Source: JAFAXD01 sp051985675
GTDB lineage: Bacteria; Pseudomonadota; Alphaproteobacteria; Rhizobiales; Xanthobacteraceae
Assembly: GCA_051985675.1 (NCBI GenBank)
Contig: JBPYFJ010000068.1
Span: forward strand, 1-64,000
Length of the DNA: 64,000 nt
Direction: 5' to 3'
Shown: positions 17,893-26,170 of the stretch, one piece after another
How positions within the stretch are numbered: the stretch's first letter is position 1
Layout: every line of letters starts with the position of its first letter
Notes under the pieces: model-generated
The model's database searches: none
What the model saw: only the letters and a program-made list of their open reading frames with translations
Told to the model about the DNA's origin: nothing
Translations under genes and position numbers: made by a program

Positions 17893-18389
17893 TCCGGCAT
17901 GTACTGCAGATCGGTGTCGTGCGGCTTGCCGCCGGCTTGCGTCAGCATGCAATGCACCTGGCCGCGATGGTGGGTCTGGTGATTGAACAGGTGGGTGATC
18001 AGCAGCCATTTAGGTTTACTGATGTCGCGGTTGACGGCGTTGGAATGCCAGGTCAAATCGCCCTCAAGCGCCGCCGGTTCGAGATTGTCGGCCCACTCAA
18101 TGATCGAGGCATCGGTCGCAGCGCGCTCGCGCCGCAACAGGTCCCAATCCGGGTAGAGCGAGATCGATTGCGGAATGCCGCCTGGTGGCGGCGGCCAACC
18201 GGCGAACCTGCTCATCCAGATGCGATCGCCCCACAACAGGTGGCTCAGCGTCTGATGGATCGATCCGAAGAATGAGCCGCGCTCACGTCGGCGCTCCGCG
18301 TCTGTAAGACGGTCCGCGACGCCGTAAAGGTTTTCGTTCTGCCAACGATTGTAGCGCGCCATGCGCTGGACGTAGGCCGGGTCGATCAT
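17889..18389 (-). CDS. DinB family protein
   Basis: Four-helix-bundle protein of 166 residues in the DinB/YfiT-like (DUF664-like) superfamily, often metal-dependent thiol transferases. It starts AYVQRMARYNRWQNENLYG, has the first metal His in TLSHLLWGDRIWM (about residue 49) and the second His cluster in HLFNHQTHHRGQVH (about 134-147), so the three-His metal site looks complete. It begins 8 bases after the rplT stop and its TGA overlaps the pheS GTG, so it is embedded in the ribosomal-protein/synthetase operon. Role there is unknown. Confidence 0.92.
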   Translation of the reverse strand: MIDPAYVQRMARYNRWQNENLYGVADRLTDAERRRERGSFFGSIHQTLSHLLWGDRIWMSRFAGWPPPPGGIPQSISLYPDWDLLRRERAATDASIIEWADNLEPAALEGDLTWHSNAVNRDISKPKWLLITHLFNHQTHHRGQVHCMLTQAGGKPHDTDLQYMPE

Positions 18390-18397
18390 TGGTCCGT

Positions 18398-18757
18398 TCA
18401 GGCCGCGAGCGCGGCCTTCGCCTTCTCCACAATGGCCGCGAACGCTGCCGGTTCCCGGATCGCGAGATCGGAGAGCACCTTGCGGTCGATGGTGATCTCA
18501 GCCTTGTTCAGGCCGTCAATGAAACGGCTATAGGTGAGGTCGAACTGGCGCACAGCCGCATTGAGGCGCTGGATCCAGAGGGCGCGGAAGGTGCGTTTGC
18601 GCCGCTTGCGATCCCGATAAGCGTATTGGTTGGCCTTTTCGACGGCTTGTTTTGCGATGCGGATCGTGTTCTTGCGCCGGCCGTAATAGCCCTTGGCGGC
18701 TTTGAGAATTTTCTTGTGCTTCGCGTGGGTGGTGACACCCCGTTTGACGCGGGCCAT
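18398..18757 (-). CDS. rplT: 50S ribosomal protein L20
   Basis: Ribosomal large-subunit assembly protein of 119 residues, the normal length. It starts MARVKRGVTTHAKHKKILK, with the conserved KGYYGRRKNTIRIAKQAVEKA and the C-terminal FIDGLNKAEITIDRKVLSDLA. In many bacteria L20 represses its own operon by binding the leader mRNA; a leader of about 170 bases lies between the infC terminator and rpmI. It is 62 bases downstream of rpmI. Confidence 0.99.
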   Translation of the reverse strand: MARVKRGVTTHAKHKKILKAAKGYYGRRKNTIRIAKQAVEKANQYAYRDRKRRKRTFRALWIQRLNAAVRQFDLTYSRFIDGLNKAEITIDRKVLSDLAIREPAAFAAIVEKAKAALAA

Positions 18758-18819
18758 GGTCGATCTCCTGTACCTGAAAAAACAGTGCTAATGCAAAGCG
18801 CCCGCCCGAGCGGGCCGGC

Positions 18820-19020
18820 TTAGTGGTTCGGCAACCAGTATTTCTTGATGTTGTCGCCGTCGGTCTTGAACAGCACCTTGGTGCCGCGATGCTCACGCAC
18901 CTGCTTGGTGCTGCGCTTGATCATGCCGTGGCGTTTGCCGGACTGCTGGTACAGGACCTTGCCGGTTCCGGTGACTTTGAAGCGCTTTTTCGCGCCCGAT
19001 TTGGTCTTCAACTTGGGCAT
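18820..19020 (-). CDS. rpmI: 50S ribosomal protein L35
   Basis: Small basic ribosomal protein of 66 residues: MPKLKTKSGAKKRFKVTGTG, then KRHGMIKRSTKQVREHRG. AAAGGAG lies about 6 bases before the ATG. It heads the rpmI-rplT-dinB-pheS-pheT series and is separated from infC by 246 bases that include an intrinsic terminator. Confidence 0.99.
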   Translation of the reverse strand: MPKLKTKSGAKKRFKVTGTGKVLYQQSGKRHGMIKRSTKQVREHRGTKVLFKTDGDNIKKYWLPNH

Positions 19021-19189
19021 TTGGCTCTCCTTTGTCCGCCTGCCGATGCGTCACGTAGGCGCGTTGCCGGCTGTGCTCACAATTGAGCTATGCTCGATAA
19101 GCGCTTGCGCTGGCTTTGAGCTTTTTCCGCCGCCACGGCAGCCCTTCGGCCGGGCCACGGAAGGGCGGCGTTATGGCAGAGACGGCCGC

Positions 19190-19218
19190 AAAAGACAACC
19201 GCCCCACTTTGGGGCGGT
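19190..19218 (-). terminator. Intrinsic terminator/attenuator between infC and rpmI
   Basis: On the minus strand a 9-bp stem ACCGCCCCA / TGGGGCGGT with a 3-base loop (19218-19198) is followed by TTGTCTTTT (to 19190), a good intrinsic terminator 48 bases after the infC stop. It would uncouple infC from rpmI-rplT or act as an attenuator. Confidence 0.75.
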
Positions 19219-19266
19219 CGTTCGACCGACGTGGCCGCGATCGGCGGCGGCCTCAGCCGGGACGCG

Positions 19267-19806
19267 TCATCGCGGCGCCAGGACCATGATCATCTGACGA
19301 CCTTCAAAGCGGGCGTCCTGTTCGACCTTGGCAAATTTAGCAGTGTCGTCGCGCACGCGGTCCAAAAGCTTGGCGCCAAGCTCCTGGTGGGCCATCTCGC
19401 GGCCGCGGAACCGCAGTGTGACCTTCACCTTATCGCCTTCCTCGAAGAACCGCTGCATCGAGCGCATCTTCACGTCGTAGTCGTGATCGTCGATCATCGG
19501 ACGAAACTTGATTTCCTTGACCTCGACGACTTTTTGCTTTTTGCGCGCCTCGGCGGCCTTCTTCTGCTCCTGGTATTTGTACTTTCCGTAATCGAGCAGC
19601 TTGCAGACCGGTGGACTGGCGTTGGGCGCGATTTCGACCAGATCAAGAACAGCGGCCTGGGCGACGGCCAATGCCTCTGCGATCGGCACATTGCCTCGGT
19701 TCGAGCCGTCTTTATCGATCAGGTGTACTACGCGGGCGTGAATCTCCTCGTTAATGCGCGGGCCGTCTTTCTGGACGGGCGGCGCGGTTCTCATCGGGCG
19801 GCGAAT
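19267..19806 (-). CDS. infC: Translation initiation factor IF-3 (apparent ATT start)
   Basis: Binds the 30S subunit and enforces start-codon selection. Domain order is complete: N-domain (GPRINEEIHARVVHLIDKDG), linker helix rich in Lys/Glu (KYKYQEQKKAAEARKKQ) and C-domain (EIKFRPMIDDHDYDVKMRS). An in-frame GTG at 19830 would translate through the ribosome site itself; AGAGGAG (around 19814-19820) instead lies 7 bases before an ATT codon at 19806, which aligns with the usual MRRP start of rhizobial IF-3. An ATT start is the known autoregulatory device of E. coli infC (AUU), giving 179 residues here. An internal ATG at 19788 is an alternative. Confidence 0.95.
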   Translation of the reverse strand: MRRPMRTAPPVQKDGPRINEEIHARVVHLIDKDGSNRGNVPIAEALAVAQAAVLDLVEIAPNASPPVCKLLDYGKYKYQEQKKAAEARKKQKVVEVKEIKFRPMIDDHDYDVKMRSMQRFFEEGDKVKVTLRFRGREMAHQELGAKLLDRVRDDTAKFAKVEQDARFEGRQMIMVLAPR

Positions 19807-19895
19807 GGGGAAGCTCCTCTGTTGTTGCACCGAATGCGGGGCTATCCGGCGCTCGCCGAAAAAGTCCAGCCCGAAACAATTGATTTAATCCCGGA

Positions 19896-19914
19896 CCAAG
19901 TCAACGACCAAGTC
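19896..19914. repeat. Direct repeat CCAAGTC upstream of infC
   Basis: CCAAGTC occurs at 19896-19902 and 19908-19914, a 12-base period (the preceding GA is also shared). It lies about 90-110 bases upstream of the infC start, in a stretch that also holds a TTGACT-like element on the minus strand. It could be an operator, but no regulator is evident. Confidence 0.2.
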
Positions 19915-20022
19915 GGCTTCCCGGGCCATGACGATGGCAGGCGATAACGTGTCGGCGTATAACGCGCCGCCTCGTCGCGCCCAGTCATATGGTCCTTGGG
20001 TCCGCCGGGAGAAGTTGCTGGC

Positions 20023-20793
20023 ATGTCGGATCGTGTCATCGAATTTCTTGACGTCGGAACCCCGCCAGACGGCCGGGCGATCGCGGTACAGGCAAGCTCG
20101 GGTGGCGCCCCCGGCGTTGTCTGGCTTGGCGGATTCAAGTCAGACATGATGGGAACCAAAGCCGAGGCGCTCGCCGCTTGGGCAAAGAAAGCCGGCCGCG
20201 CCTGCGTGCGTTTCGACTATTCGGGTCACGGCGAATCCAAGGGCCTGTTCACCGATGGCACGATCGGCCGGTGGCTCGAGGAGAGTTTCGCGGTTTTCGA
20301 GCGGTTTTGTCGCGGACCGCAGGTTCTTGTCGGCTCTTCTATGGGCGGCTGGCTCGCACTGTTGCTGGCGCGAGAGCTCAAGCACCGACCCGCCCCAGCT
20401 CACCTTGCGGGGATGGTGCTGATCGCGCCCGCAGTCGATTTTACCGAAGCTTTGATGTGGAAAAACTTTCCGCCTACGGTGAAACACGAAGTGGAAGCCA
20501 AAGGCGTCTGGATTCGACCTTCGAAATACGACCCCGAGGGCTATCCGATCACGAAACGGTTGATCGACGAGGGTCGCTCGCATCTGCTGCTTGGCGGCAT
20601 GATCGAAACCGGATGCCCGGTTCGCATCCTACAGGGCGCCCTCGACCCCGATGTGCCGTGGACCCATGCGGTCGAACTCGTTTCACGGCTTGCGCAGGAT
20701 GATGTCGTGCTGACGCTGGTGAAGGACGGCGACCATCGGCTGTCGCGGCCTGAAGATATTGAACGACTGATCTATGCGGTGCAGGAGCTCTGA
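20023..20793 (+). CDS. Alpha/beta hydrolase
   Basis: Serine hydrolase-fold protein of 256 residues, resembling the BD-FAE/YqiA-like or abhydrolase-6 types. The nucleophile elbow is GSSMGGWLAL (about residues 105-114), the acid is probably Asp in ALDPDVPW, and the His is in KDGDHRLSRPED near the C-terminus, so the triad is complete. A TTG start 9 codons upstream is possible, but ATG 20023 has gggag about 8 bases before it. Upstream is the divergent infC; downstream is the convergent queG. Substrate unknown. Confidence 0.9.
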   Translation: MSDRVIEFLDVGTPPDGRAIAVQASSGGAPGVVWLGGFKSDMMGTKAEALAAWAKKAGRACVRFDYSGHGESKGLFTDGTIGRWLEESFAVFERFCRGPQVLVGSSMGGWLALLLARELKHRPAPAHLAGMVLIAPAVDFTEALMWKNFPPTVKHEVEAKGVWIRPSKYDPEGYPITKRLIDEGRSHLLLGGMIETGCPVRILQGALDPDVPWTHAVELVSRLAQDDVVLTLVKDGDHRLSRPEDIERLIYAVQEL

Positions 20794-20795
20794 GC

Positions 20796-21908
20796 TCAGC
20801 CGACCGCGGCGCGCCACTCGTCCTCGACTTCGGGAACGTCGGTTTGGCGTTGCGATGCGCGCACTGCCAGACGCTGCGGGGCGAGTCGACCGAGGGCCCA
20901 GACGGCGGCTCCGCGTACCAGCGCCGAGGCGTCATCGAGGAGCCGTTCGGCTTCCGGCGCAAGAGCGGCATCGCCGCTGTTGCCGATCGCGATGAGCACG
21001 TTGCGCACGAACCGATCGCGGCCGGTGCGCTTGATCGCTGTCTTGGCGAACAGGGCCCTAAATCCGGCATCGTCGAGACGCGCGAGCACGTCGAGGCGTG
21101 GCGCGCGCAGCGCGTCGCGTGCGGCGAGCTTGGCGTCGCGGCCGGCGTGCGCGAATTTGTTCCAGGGACAAACCGCCAGGCAGTCGTCGCAGCCATAAAT
21201 TCGATTCCCCATCAAGGGACGCAACTCACGTGCAATCGGACTCTTGTGCTCGATCGTGAGGTAGGAGATGCAGCGCCGCGCATCGAGCCGATATGGAGCA
21301 GGAAAGGCCGCCGTCGGGCAGATGTCGAGACAGGCGTGACAGCTGCCGCAATGGTCGGTTGCCGGAGCATCCGGCGTGAGTTCGAGCGTGGTGAAGATTG
21401 CGCCGACGAACAGCCAGGAGCCGAACTGCTCCGACAGCAGGTTGGTGTGCTTGCCTTGCCATCCAATGCCGGCGGCTGCGGCGAGCGGCTTCTCCATCAA
21501 TGCGGCCGTATCAACGAACACTTTGACCTCGCCGCCAGCAGTCGCGATCAGCCATCGCGCGAGGCTCTTGAGTCGCTTCTTGACGACGTCGTGATAGTCG
21601 TCGCCTTGCGCATAGACCGAGATCGCGCCGCGATCGCGATGATCAAGGATTGCCAACGGATCGCGATCCGGCCCATAGTTGAGACCGAGCATGACAACGG
21701 CGCGAGCGGCCGACCACAGTGCGTGCGGATCGCCGCGACGGCTGTCGGCGAGCCAGTCCATGTTGCCGTGAGCACCTTCGGCCACGAACTGTGCGAGTCG
21801 TCCTTTCGCCAGCGGAGCCGCATCGGGCGCCGCAACGCCGACGGAATCGAACCCGTGATCACGCGCTGCCCGAGCGAGGGCTGCCTTGATGTGGTGTGGA
21901 TCAGTCAG
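20796..21908 (-). CDS. queG: Epoxyqueuosine reductase (apparent CTG start)
   Basis: Cobalamin- and 4Fe-4S-dependent enzyme that reduces epoxyqueuosine to queuosine in tRNA. The protein has the ferredoxin-like cluster motifs CGSCHACLDICP and CDDCLAVCPWNKF, the LGLNYGPDRDP region and HEAT-like C-terminal repeats (LLDDASALVRGAAVWALGRL). The conserved protein begins TDPHHIKAALARAARDHGF; the only codon suitable immediately before it is CTG at 21908, which overlaps the TGA of the upstream gene as CTGA (21905-21908). Conventional in-frame starts would lie well inside the upstream gene. With CTG the protein has 370 residues, normal for QueG. Confidence 0.93.
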   Translation of the reverse strand: MTDPHHIKAALARAARDHGFDSVGVAAPDAAPLAKGRLAQFVAEGAHGNMDWLADSRRGDPHALWSAARAVVMLGLNYGPDRDPLAILDHRDRGAISVYAQGDDYHDVVKKRLKSLARWLIATAGGEVKVFVDTAALMEKPLAAAAGIGWQGKHTNLLSEQFGSWLFVGAIFTTLELTPDAPATDHCGSCHACLDICPTAAFPAPYRLDARRCISYLTIEHKSPIARELRPLMGNRIYGCDDCLAVCPWNKFAHAGRDAKLAARDALRAPRLDVLARLDDAGFRALFAKTAIKRTGRDRFVRNVLIAIGNSGDAALAPEAERLLDDASALVRGAAVWALGRLAPQRLAVRASQRQTDVPEVEDEWRAAVG

Positions 21909-22600
21909 AAGTCGAGGTCGGCGTAGGTCTTGGACGGTTGGATGCCGGCGTGAATGTCGGCGAGCAACGGGCGGAACGACGGGCGCGATTTCACCCGCGC
22001 GTACCACGCCTTCGCCGCTTCGTCTTCGTCCCACGGCACGTCACCCAAGTAATCGACCACCGACAGATGCGCCGCGGCGGCCAGATCGGCATAACTCATG
22101 CGATCGCCAGCCAGCCAGTCGCGCGTGCGTGCAAGCCATCCGACATAAGCCATATGATAGCGGATGTTCGCGAGCGCGGCACGGATGGCGTAGATGTCCG
22201 GCGCGCCGCCGCCTTGATTCGTCGGCATGTGCCGCTTGAAGACACGCTCGACGATGAGCGGAACGCTCACTTCGGATGCGAACTTGTCGTGAAACCACGC
22301 ACAAAGGCGGCGCACCTCGATCCGCGCGCTCGGGTCGCGCGGCAACAGGCGATGTTCGCCGAGCTCGTTGCCATGCGTCTCGTCCAGGTATTCGGCAATG
22401 ATGCGCGCGTCCGGAACGGGCGAGGCGCCCTCTTCGACCAGGACCGGCGTGGTGCCGGCCGGGTTGAGGGTCAGGAACTCGACCCGGCGGTCCCAGGGGC
22501 GCTCCTCCACAAGACTGGCGGTTAATCCGGACTCGGTAATCGCGAGGCGCGCGAAGCGCGAGAACGGGCACAGGGGATGGTGAAACAACGTCAGCATCAT
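21905..22600 (-). CDS. GST-fold protein, FzlA-like
   Basis: Glutathione S-transferase-like protein of 231 residues: thioredoxin-like N-domain (LTLFHHPLCPFSRFARLAI, NPAGTTPVLVEEG) and helical C-domain. The C-terminal end RPSFRPLLAD ... YADLDF resembles FzlA, the Caulobacter GST-like protein that binds FtsZ through its C-terminal tail and is needed for constriction. The neighbourhood (uppP divergent, queG overlapping downstream) fits the FzlA locus as I remember it. A plain GST is the alternative; there is no direct evidence for glutathione use. Confidence 0.8.
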   Translation of the reverse strand: MMLTLFHHPLCPFSRFARLAITESGLTASLVEERPWDRRVEFLTLNPAGTTPVLVEEGASPVPDARIIAEYLDETHGNELGEHRLLPRDPSARIEVRRLCAWFHDKFASEVSVPLIVERVFKRHMPTNQGGGAPDIYAIRAALANIRYHMAYVGWLARTRDWLAGDRMSYADLAAAAHLSVVDYLGDVPWDEDEAAKAWYARVKSRPSFRPLLADIHAGIQPSKTYADLDF

Positions 22601-22856
22601 GAATGTCGTAGGAGAGGTCGAAGCCTAGGGCACGATCCCGAAGAGCGAACACCGGTTTTCGGAACGGATCACGCTCCGTCCGTGAGACGACAATTGCGGC
22701 GATACGGTACATAAATCGTTAACGCCGGATAGGGGGTGTAGACTTACCGGCCTGCGCGGTGGATTGAAGTTCCCAGGTTCCCCATTGCCCTTGCACGCGG
22801 CTTGGGTCAAAAGCGGAAGCCAGTTTCCGCACCGCCCGCCTCTCCCGGAGCCATCC

Positions 22857-23663
22857 ATGTTATTCGACGTCATCAAGGCCGCTATTTTGGGCATTGTCGA
22901 AGGCCTGACCGAATATCTGCCGGTTTCATCGACCGGGCATCTGTTGCTGGTCGAGCATTTCTTCGGCTTCGCCGATGAGGATTTTGGCAAGACCTTCGCT
23001 GTGCTGATTCAGCTCGGCGCGATCCTGGCCCTGTTGTCGATCTACTTCACCCGGCTGTGGCAGCTCGCCCTCGGGTTCTTCACGGACGCGACGTCGCGTC
23101 GGTTCGTCATTGGTGTCCTGGTTGCATTTTTGCCAGCGGCTGTGATCGGCGCGATCGCACACGACTTTATCAAAAACGTCCTGTTCAATCCTTGGATCGT
23201 TTGTTTCATGCTGATTGCCGGCGGTGCGGTTCTGTTGTGGATCGATGCGCTCGACCTCAAACCGAAATATCACGATGTAACAACGTTCTCGCTCCCGACC
23301 TATCTCGGCATCGGCATCGCCCAGTGCGCAGCCATGGTGCCGGGCGTCTCGCGCTCGGGCGCCACCATCGTGGGAGCGATGCTGATGGGCGCGGACCGGC
23401 GGACGGCGGCCGAGTTCTCGTTCTGGCTCGCGATGCCGACGATGGTCGGGGCGTTTGCTTACGATCTCTACAAGAGCGGAGCGCACTTGTCCGGCAGCAA
23501 CGTGTTGATCATTGCGGTCGGTTTCATAACGTCGTTCATCTTTGGCTGGATCGTGGTGAAGACGTTTCTGGGTTACGTGTCGCGCCACGGTTTTGCGCTG
23601 TTTGCGTGGTGGCGGGTCATCGTCGGCGGCCTCGGACTGATCGGGCTCGCGCTCGGCAAGTAG
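22857..23663 (+). CDS. uppP: Undecaprenyl-diphosphatase
   Basis: Membrane enzyme (BacA/UppP) that recycles undecaprenyl pyrophosphate for cell-wall synthesis. From ATG 22857 (GGAG 8 bases upstream) it has 268 residues and eight hydrophobic segments, with the two active-site repeats: GIVEGLTEYLPVSSTGHLLL (about 14-33) and the PGVSRSGATI motif (about 162-171). An in-frame ATG 31 codons upstream adds a non-conserved, non-hydrophobic extension and is rejected. Its TAG directly abuts the convergent 2-hydroxy acid dehydrogenase stop (TAGCTA). Confidence 0.97.
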   Translation: MLFDVIKAAILGIVEGLTEYLPVSSTGHLLLVEHFFGFADEDFGKTFAVLIQLGAILALLSIYFTRLWQLALGFFTDATSRRFVIGVLVAFLPAAVIGAIAHDFIKNVLFNPWIVCFMLIAGGAVLLWIDALDLKPKYHDVTTFSLPTYLGIGIAQCAAMVPGVSRSGATIVGAMLMGADRRTAAEFSFWLAMPTMVGAFAYDLYKSGAHLSGSNVLIIAVGFITSFIFGWIVVKTFLGYVSRHGFALFAWWRVIVGGLGLIGLALGK

Positions 23664-24830
23664 CTAATTCTTCGGCGGCGCGCGAAACAGCTTGTCGCGC
23701 GTGATCTGATTGACGGCCGTGGTGCCGGTTAGAATCATCGCGTTGTCGAAACTCTCGCGGATCACTTCCAGCGCCGCCGCGACGCCGGCTTCCCCCATTG
23801 CGGCAAGGCCGTAGAGATAAGCTCGACCGATCAAACAGCCGCGCGCGCCGTTCGCGAGTGCCTTGAACACGTCATGACCCGAACGTACGCCGCCGTCGAA
23901 CAGCACTTCGACCCGATCGCCGACCGCGTCCGCGATGTGTGGCAGCGCCGAAATTGACCCTGCGGCGCCGTCGAGCTGGCGCCCGCCATGATTGGACACC
24001 ACGATGCCGTCGACGCCTTCCTGGGCGGCATTTTTGGCATCTTCGACGTCGAGAAGGCCCTTGAGCACGAGCTTTCCCTTCCAGCGATCGCGGATCCAAT
24101 CGAGGTCGCGCCAGTTCAGGCTTTGATCGGAATTGCTCGTCGCCCAGGAACCGGTCTTGAGCACACTCGGCGCGTAGCCTGGCTGGCTGCCGAGATAGCT
24201 GTCGAGATTGCCGAAGGACTTGCGCTTGCCCATGAGGACGCTCATCGCCCAGTTCGGCTTGGTCGCGATGTCCCAGCAGTTGCGCAATGTTAGCCGCGGC
24301 GGCACCGTCAGGCCGTTCTTGATGTCGGCGTGGCGCTGGCCGCGGTAGGGAAGATCGACGGTGAGAAACATCGTCGTGCATCCGACCGCGCGCGCCCGAT
24401 CGATCATCGCGCGGGCGAAGCCGCGATCCTTGAAGATATAGAGCTGGAACCAGATTGGCCGCTTCACGGCCGACGCTACATCCTCGATGGTACATATGGA
24501 GAGCGTGGACAGGCAGAATTTCAAGCCTGCGGCTTCCGCGGCGCGCGCCGCGAGAATCTCGCCGTCGCCGTGAATGAGGCCGGTCAGCCCGGTCGGTGCA
24601 ATCGCGACTGGCATCGCGACCTTCTCGCCGAGCAGGATGGTCGTAAGATCTCGTTTCGAAGTGTCAACCATGACGCGCTGGCGCAACCGAATGGCATCGA
24701 GGTCGGCGCGGTTGGCGCGCAAAGTAAGTTCGTCGTAGGAACCACCGTCGACGTACTCGAACAGCGCTTTGGGGACGCGCCGACGCGCCATCGCACGCAA
24801 GTCTTCGATGTTCGTGATCGGCGTTGGCAT
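23664..24830 (-). CDS. FMN-dependent 2-hydroxy acid dehydrogenase (LldD/glycolate oxidase family)
   Basis: Oxidises an L-2-hydroxy acid such as L-lactate to the 2-keto acid and passes electrons to the quinone pool or oxygen. The 388-residue TIM-barrel protein carries the N-terminal FEYVDGGSYDELT, IAPTGLTGLIHGDGE, the active-site His in VVSNHGGRQLDGA (about 272-284) and the FMN phosphate loop DGGVRSGHDVFKALANGA. Length is normal. It starts 4 bases after the stop of the NDUFA9-like gene, so both are probably co-transcribed. Exact substrate cannot be told. Confidence 0.92.
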   Translation of the reverse strand: MPTPITNIEDLRAMARRRVPKALFEYVDGGSYDELTLRANRADLDAIRLRQRVMVDTSKRDLTTILLGEKVAMPVAIAPTGLTGLIHGDGEILAARAAEAAGLKFCLSTLSICTIEDVASAVKRPIWFQLYIFKDRGFARAMIDRARAVGCTTMFLTVDLPYRGQRHADIKNGLTVPPRLTLRNCWDIATKPNWAMSVLMGKRKSFGNLDSYLGSQPGYAPSVLKTGSWATSNSDQSLNWRDLDWIRDRWKGKLVLKGLLDVEDAKNAAQEGVDGIVVSNHGGRQLDGAAGSISALPHIADAVGDRVEVLFDGGVRSGHDVFKALANGARGCLIGRAYLYGLAAMGEAGVAAALEVIRESFDNAMILTGTTAVNQITRDKLFRAPPKN

Positions 24831-24833
24831 TCC

Positions 24834-25805
24834 TCACGCCATCCTGGCGCCGAATTGACCGGTCTTGCGAAAGCGCCACAGATAGGTCGGAACGATCACC
24901 TCCACGGCTTCCTGAGGAAGACCAAGGCCCTGCAGCGTGCGCGCTTCGCGGATGGCCTGATCGGATACGACATTGTCGCTGCGCAGGAGTTCGACCTGAT
25001 CAGGGGTGAGCAGCGGCTTGGGTAGCAGCTGCAGCAAGGTGGCCTGGAAACGGGCGGCCCAGAACGGCAGCGGCAGCAGCATGCGATGCCGCCCGGTTGT
25101 GGTCAGAACGTATTCCATCAATTGTTTGAACGTGTAGCTTTCGGGCCCGCCGAGCTCATAGATCGTGCCTGGCTTGGTTTCGCCCTCCGCTGCCTTGGCG
25201 ATCGCAGCTGCCACGTCGCCGGCGAACACGGGCTGAAAGCGCGTGTGACCGCCGCCGACGAGCGGCAGTGCGGGCAGGAAACGTGCGAGCGAGGCAAACT
25301 TGTTGAAGAAGTCATCGTCCGGTCCAAACAGTACCGAAGGACGGAAGATCGTCGCCTGCGGGGCGGCCTCGAGCACCAACCGTTCGCCCTCAGCCTTGCT
25401 GCGTGCATAAAGCGAGGTCGAATGCGCGTCCGCGCCGATCGCGGAAACGTGGATCATCCTGGCATTCTGCTCGGCCGCGGCGCGGGCCACGCCCTGCGCG
25501 CCAATCGCCTGAACGGCCTCAAAGCGCTGACGGCCCCGTTCGAACAGGATGCCGACCAGGTTGACCACAATGCTCGCCCCGCGTGCCGCCGCGGCGACGG
25601 ACGCCGGGTCGCGCAGGTTGGCCTGGACCGCATGAATCTGTCCAACGCGCCCAAGCGGCTGCAGGTGGCCGGCAAGGTCGGGGCGGCGCACCGCCACCCG
25701 GATCCGATAGTGTTTTTTTGCGAGCGCCCGGACCACGTGGCGGCCCAGAAAACCCGAGCCGCCGAACACGGTGACGAGGGTGTCGACCTGATTTTGAATG
25801 ATCAT
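24834..25805 (-). CDS. NDUFA9-like SDR family protein (complex I-associated type)
   Basis: Extended short-chain dehydrogenase-type protein of 323 residues. The N-terminus LVTVFGGSGFLGRHVVRALA is the TGxxGxxG dinucleotide motif, followed by RIRVAVRRP and VVNLVGILFERG; the usual active-site Tyr/Lys motif is replaced (SLYARSKAEGE keeps YxxxK). This matches the family of the complex I accessory subunit NDUFA9 found in alphaproteobacteria. ATG 25805 is preferred to an in-frame ATG 18 codons upstream because the conserved part starts soon after it. It is upstream of and nearly touching the 2-hydroxy acid dehydrogenase. Confidence 0.86.
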   Translation of the reverse strand: MIIQNQVDTLVTVFGGSGFLGRHVVRALAKKHYRIRVAVRRPDLAGHLQPLGRVGQIHAVQANLRDPASVAAAARGASIVVNLVGILFERGRQRFEAVQAIGAQGVARAAAEQNARMIHVSAIGADAHSTSLYARSKAEGERLVLEAAPQATIFRPSVLFGPDDDFFNKFASLARFLPALPLVGGGHTRFQPVFAGDVAAAIAKAAEGETKPGTIYELGGPESYTFKQLMEYVLTTTGRHRMLLPLPFWAARFQATLLQLLPKPLLTPDQVELLRSDNVVSDQAIREARTLQGLGLPQEAVEVIVPTYLWRFRKTGQFGARMA

Positions 25806-25899
25806 GAGACGGCTCGCGCGCAGGAGAAAACGGCGGCAGCGAGCGCAATACAGGATCAATGCCCGGGTGTATAGGGGATGCGCGCGAGGTCGCGCCTCG

Positions 25900-25928
25900 T
25901 TGACAATCCAAAACCGCAGCCCTTATCT
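25900..25928 (+). promoter_or_regulatory. Sigma-70 promoter of tRNA-Leu
   Basis: TTGACA (25900-25905), 17-base spacer, TTATCT (25923-25928). The -35 is a perfect consensus and the -10 matches four of six; the tRNA 5' end is 12 bases downstream. Confidence 0.75.
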
Positions 25929-25939
25929 GTGCCCGGCTT

Positions 25940-26025
25940 GCCCAGGTGGCGGAATTGGTAGACGCGCTGGTTTCAGGTACCAGTGGTTAATAGCCGTGGA
26001 GGTTCGAGTCCTCTCCTGGGCACCA
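25940..26025 (+). tRNA. tRNA-Leu (anticodon CAG)
   Basis: Class II tRNA of 86 bases including an encoded CCA. Acceptor GCCCAGG pairs with CCTGGGC (26015-26021); the anticodon stem CTGGT/ACCAG encloses the loop TTCAGGT, giving anticodon CAG; a long variable arm follows, and the T loop contains GGTTCGAGTCC. Reads CUG codons, the dominant Leu codon in this GC-rich genome. Confidence 0.97.
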
Positions 26026-26170
26026 TGGACGAACGCGATGGCATCGAGCGTCACCGACCCGCTGGGTGGAATCGCCGAGACAGAGGATCCGAGCAATTGC
26101 CTGATAGGCCGCCCGGCTTCCACCTCCGCCATTTCGTTGAATTTGCCTTGAACCCGTTGTCCGGCACGCC

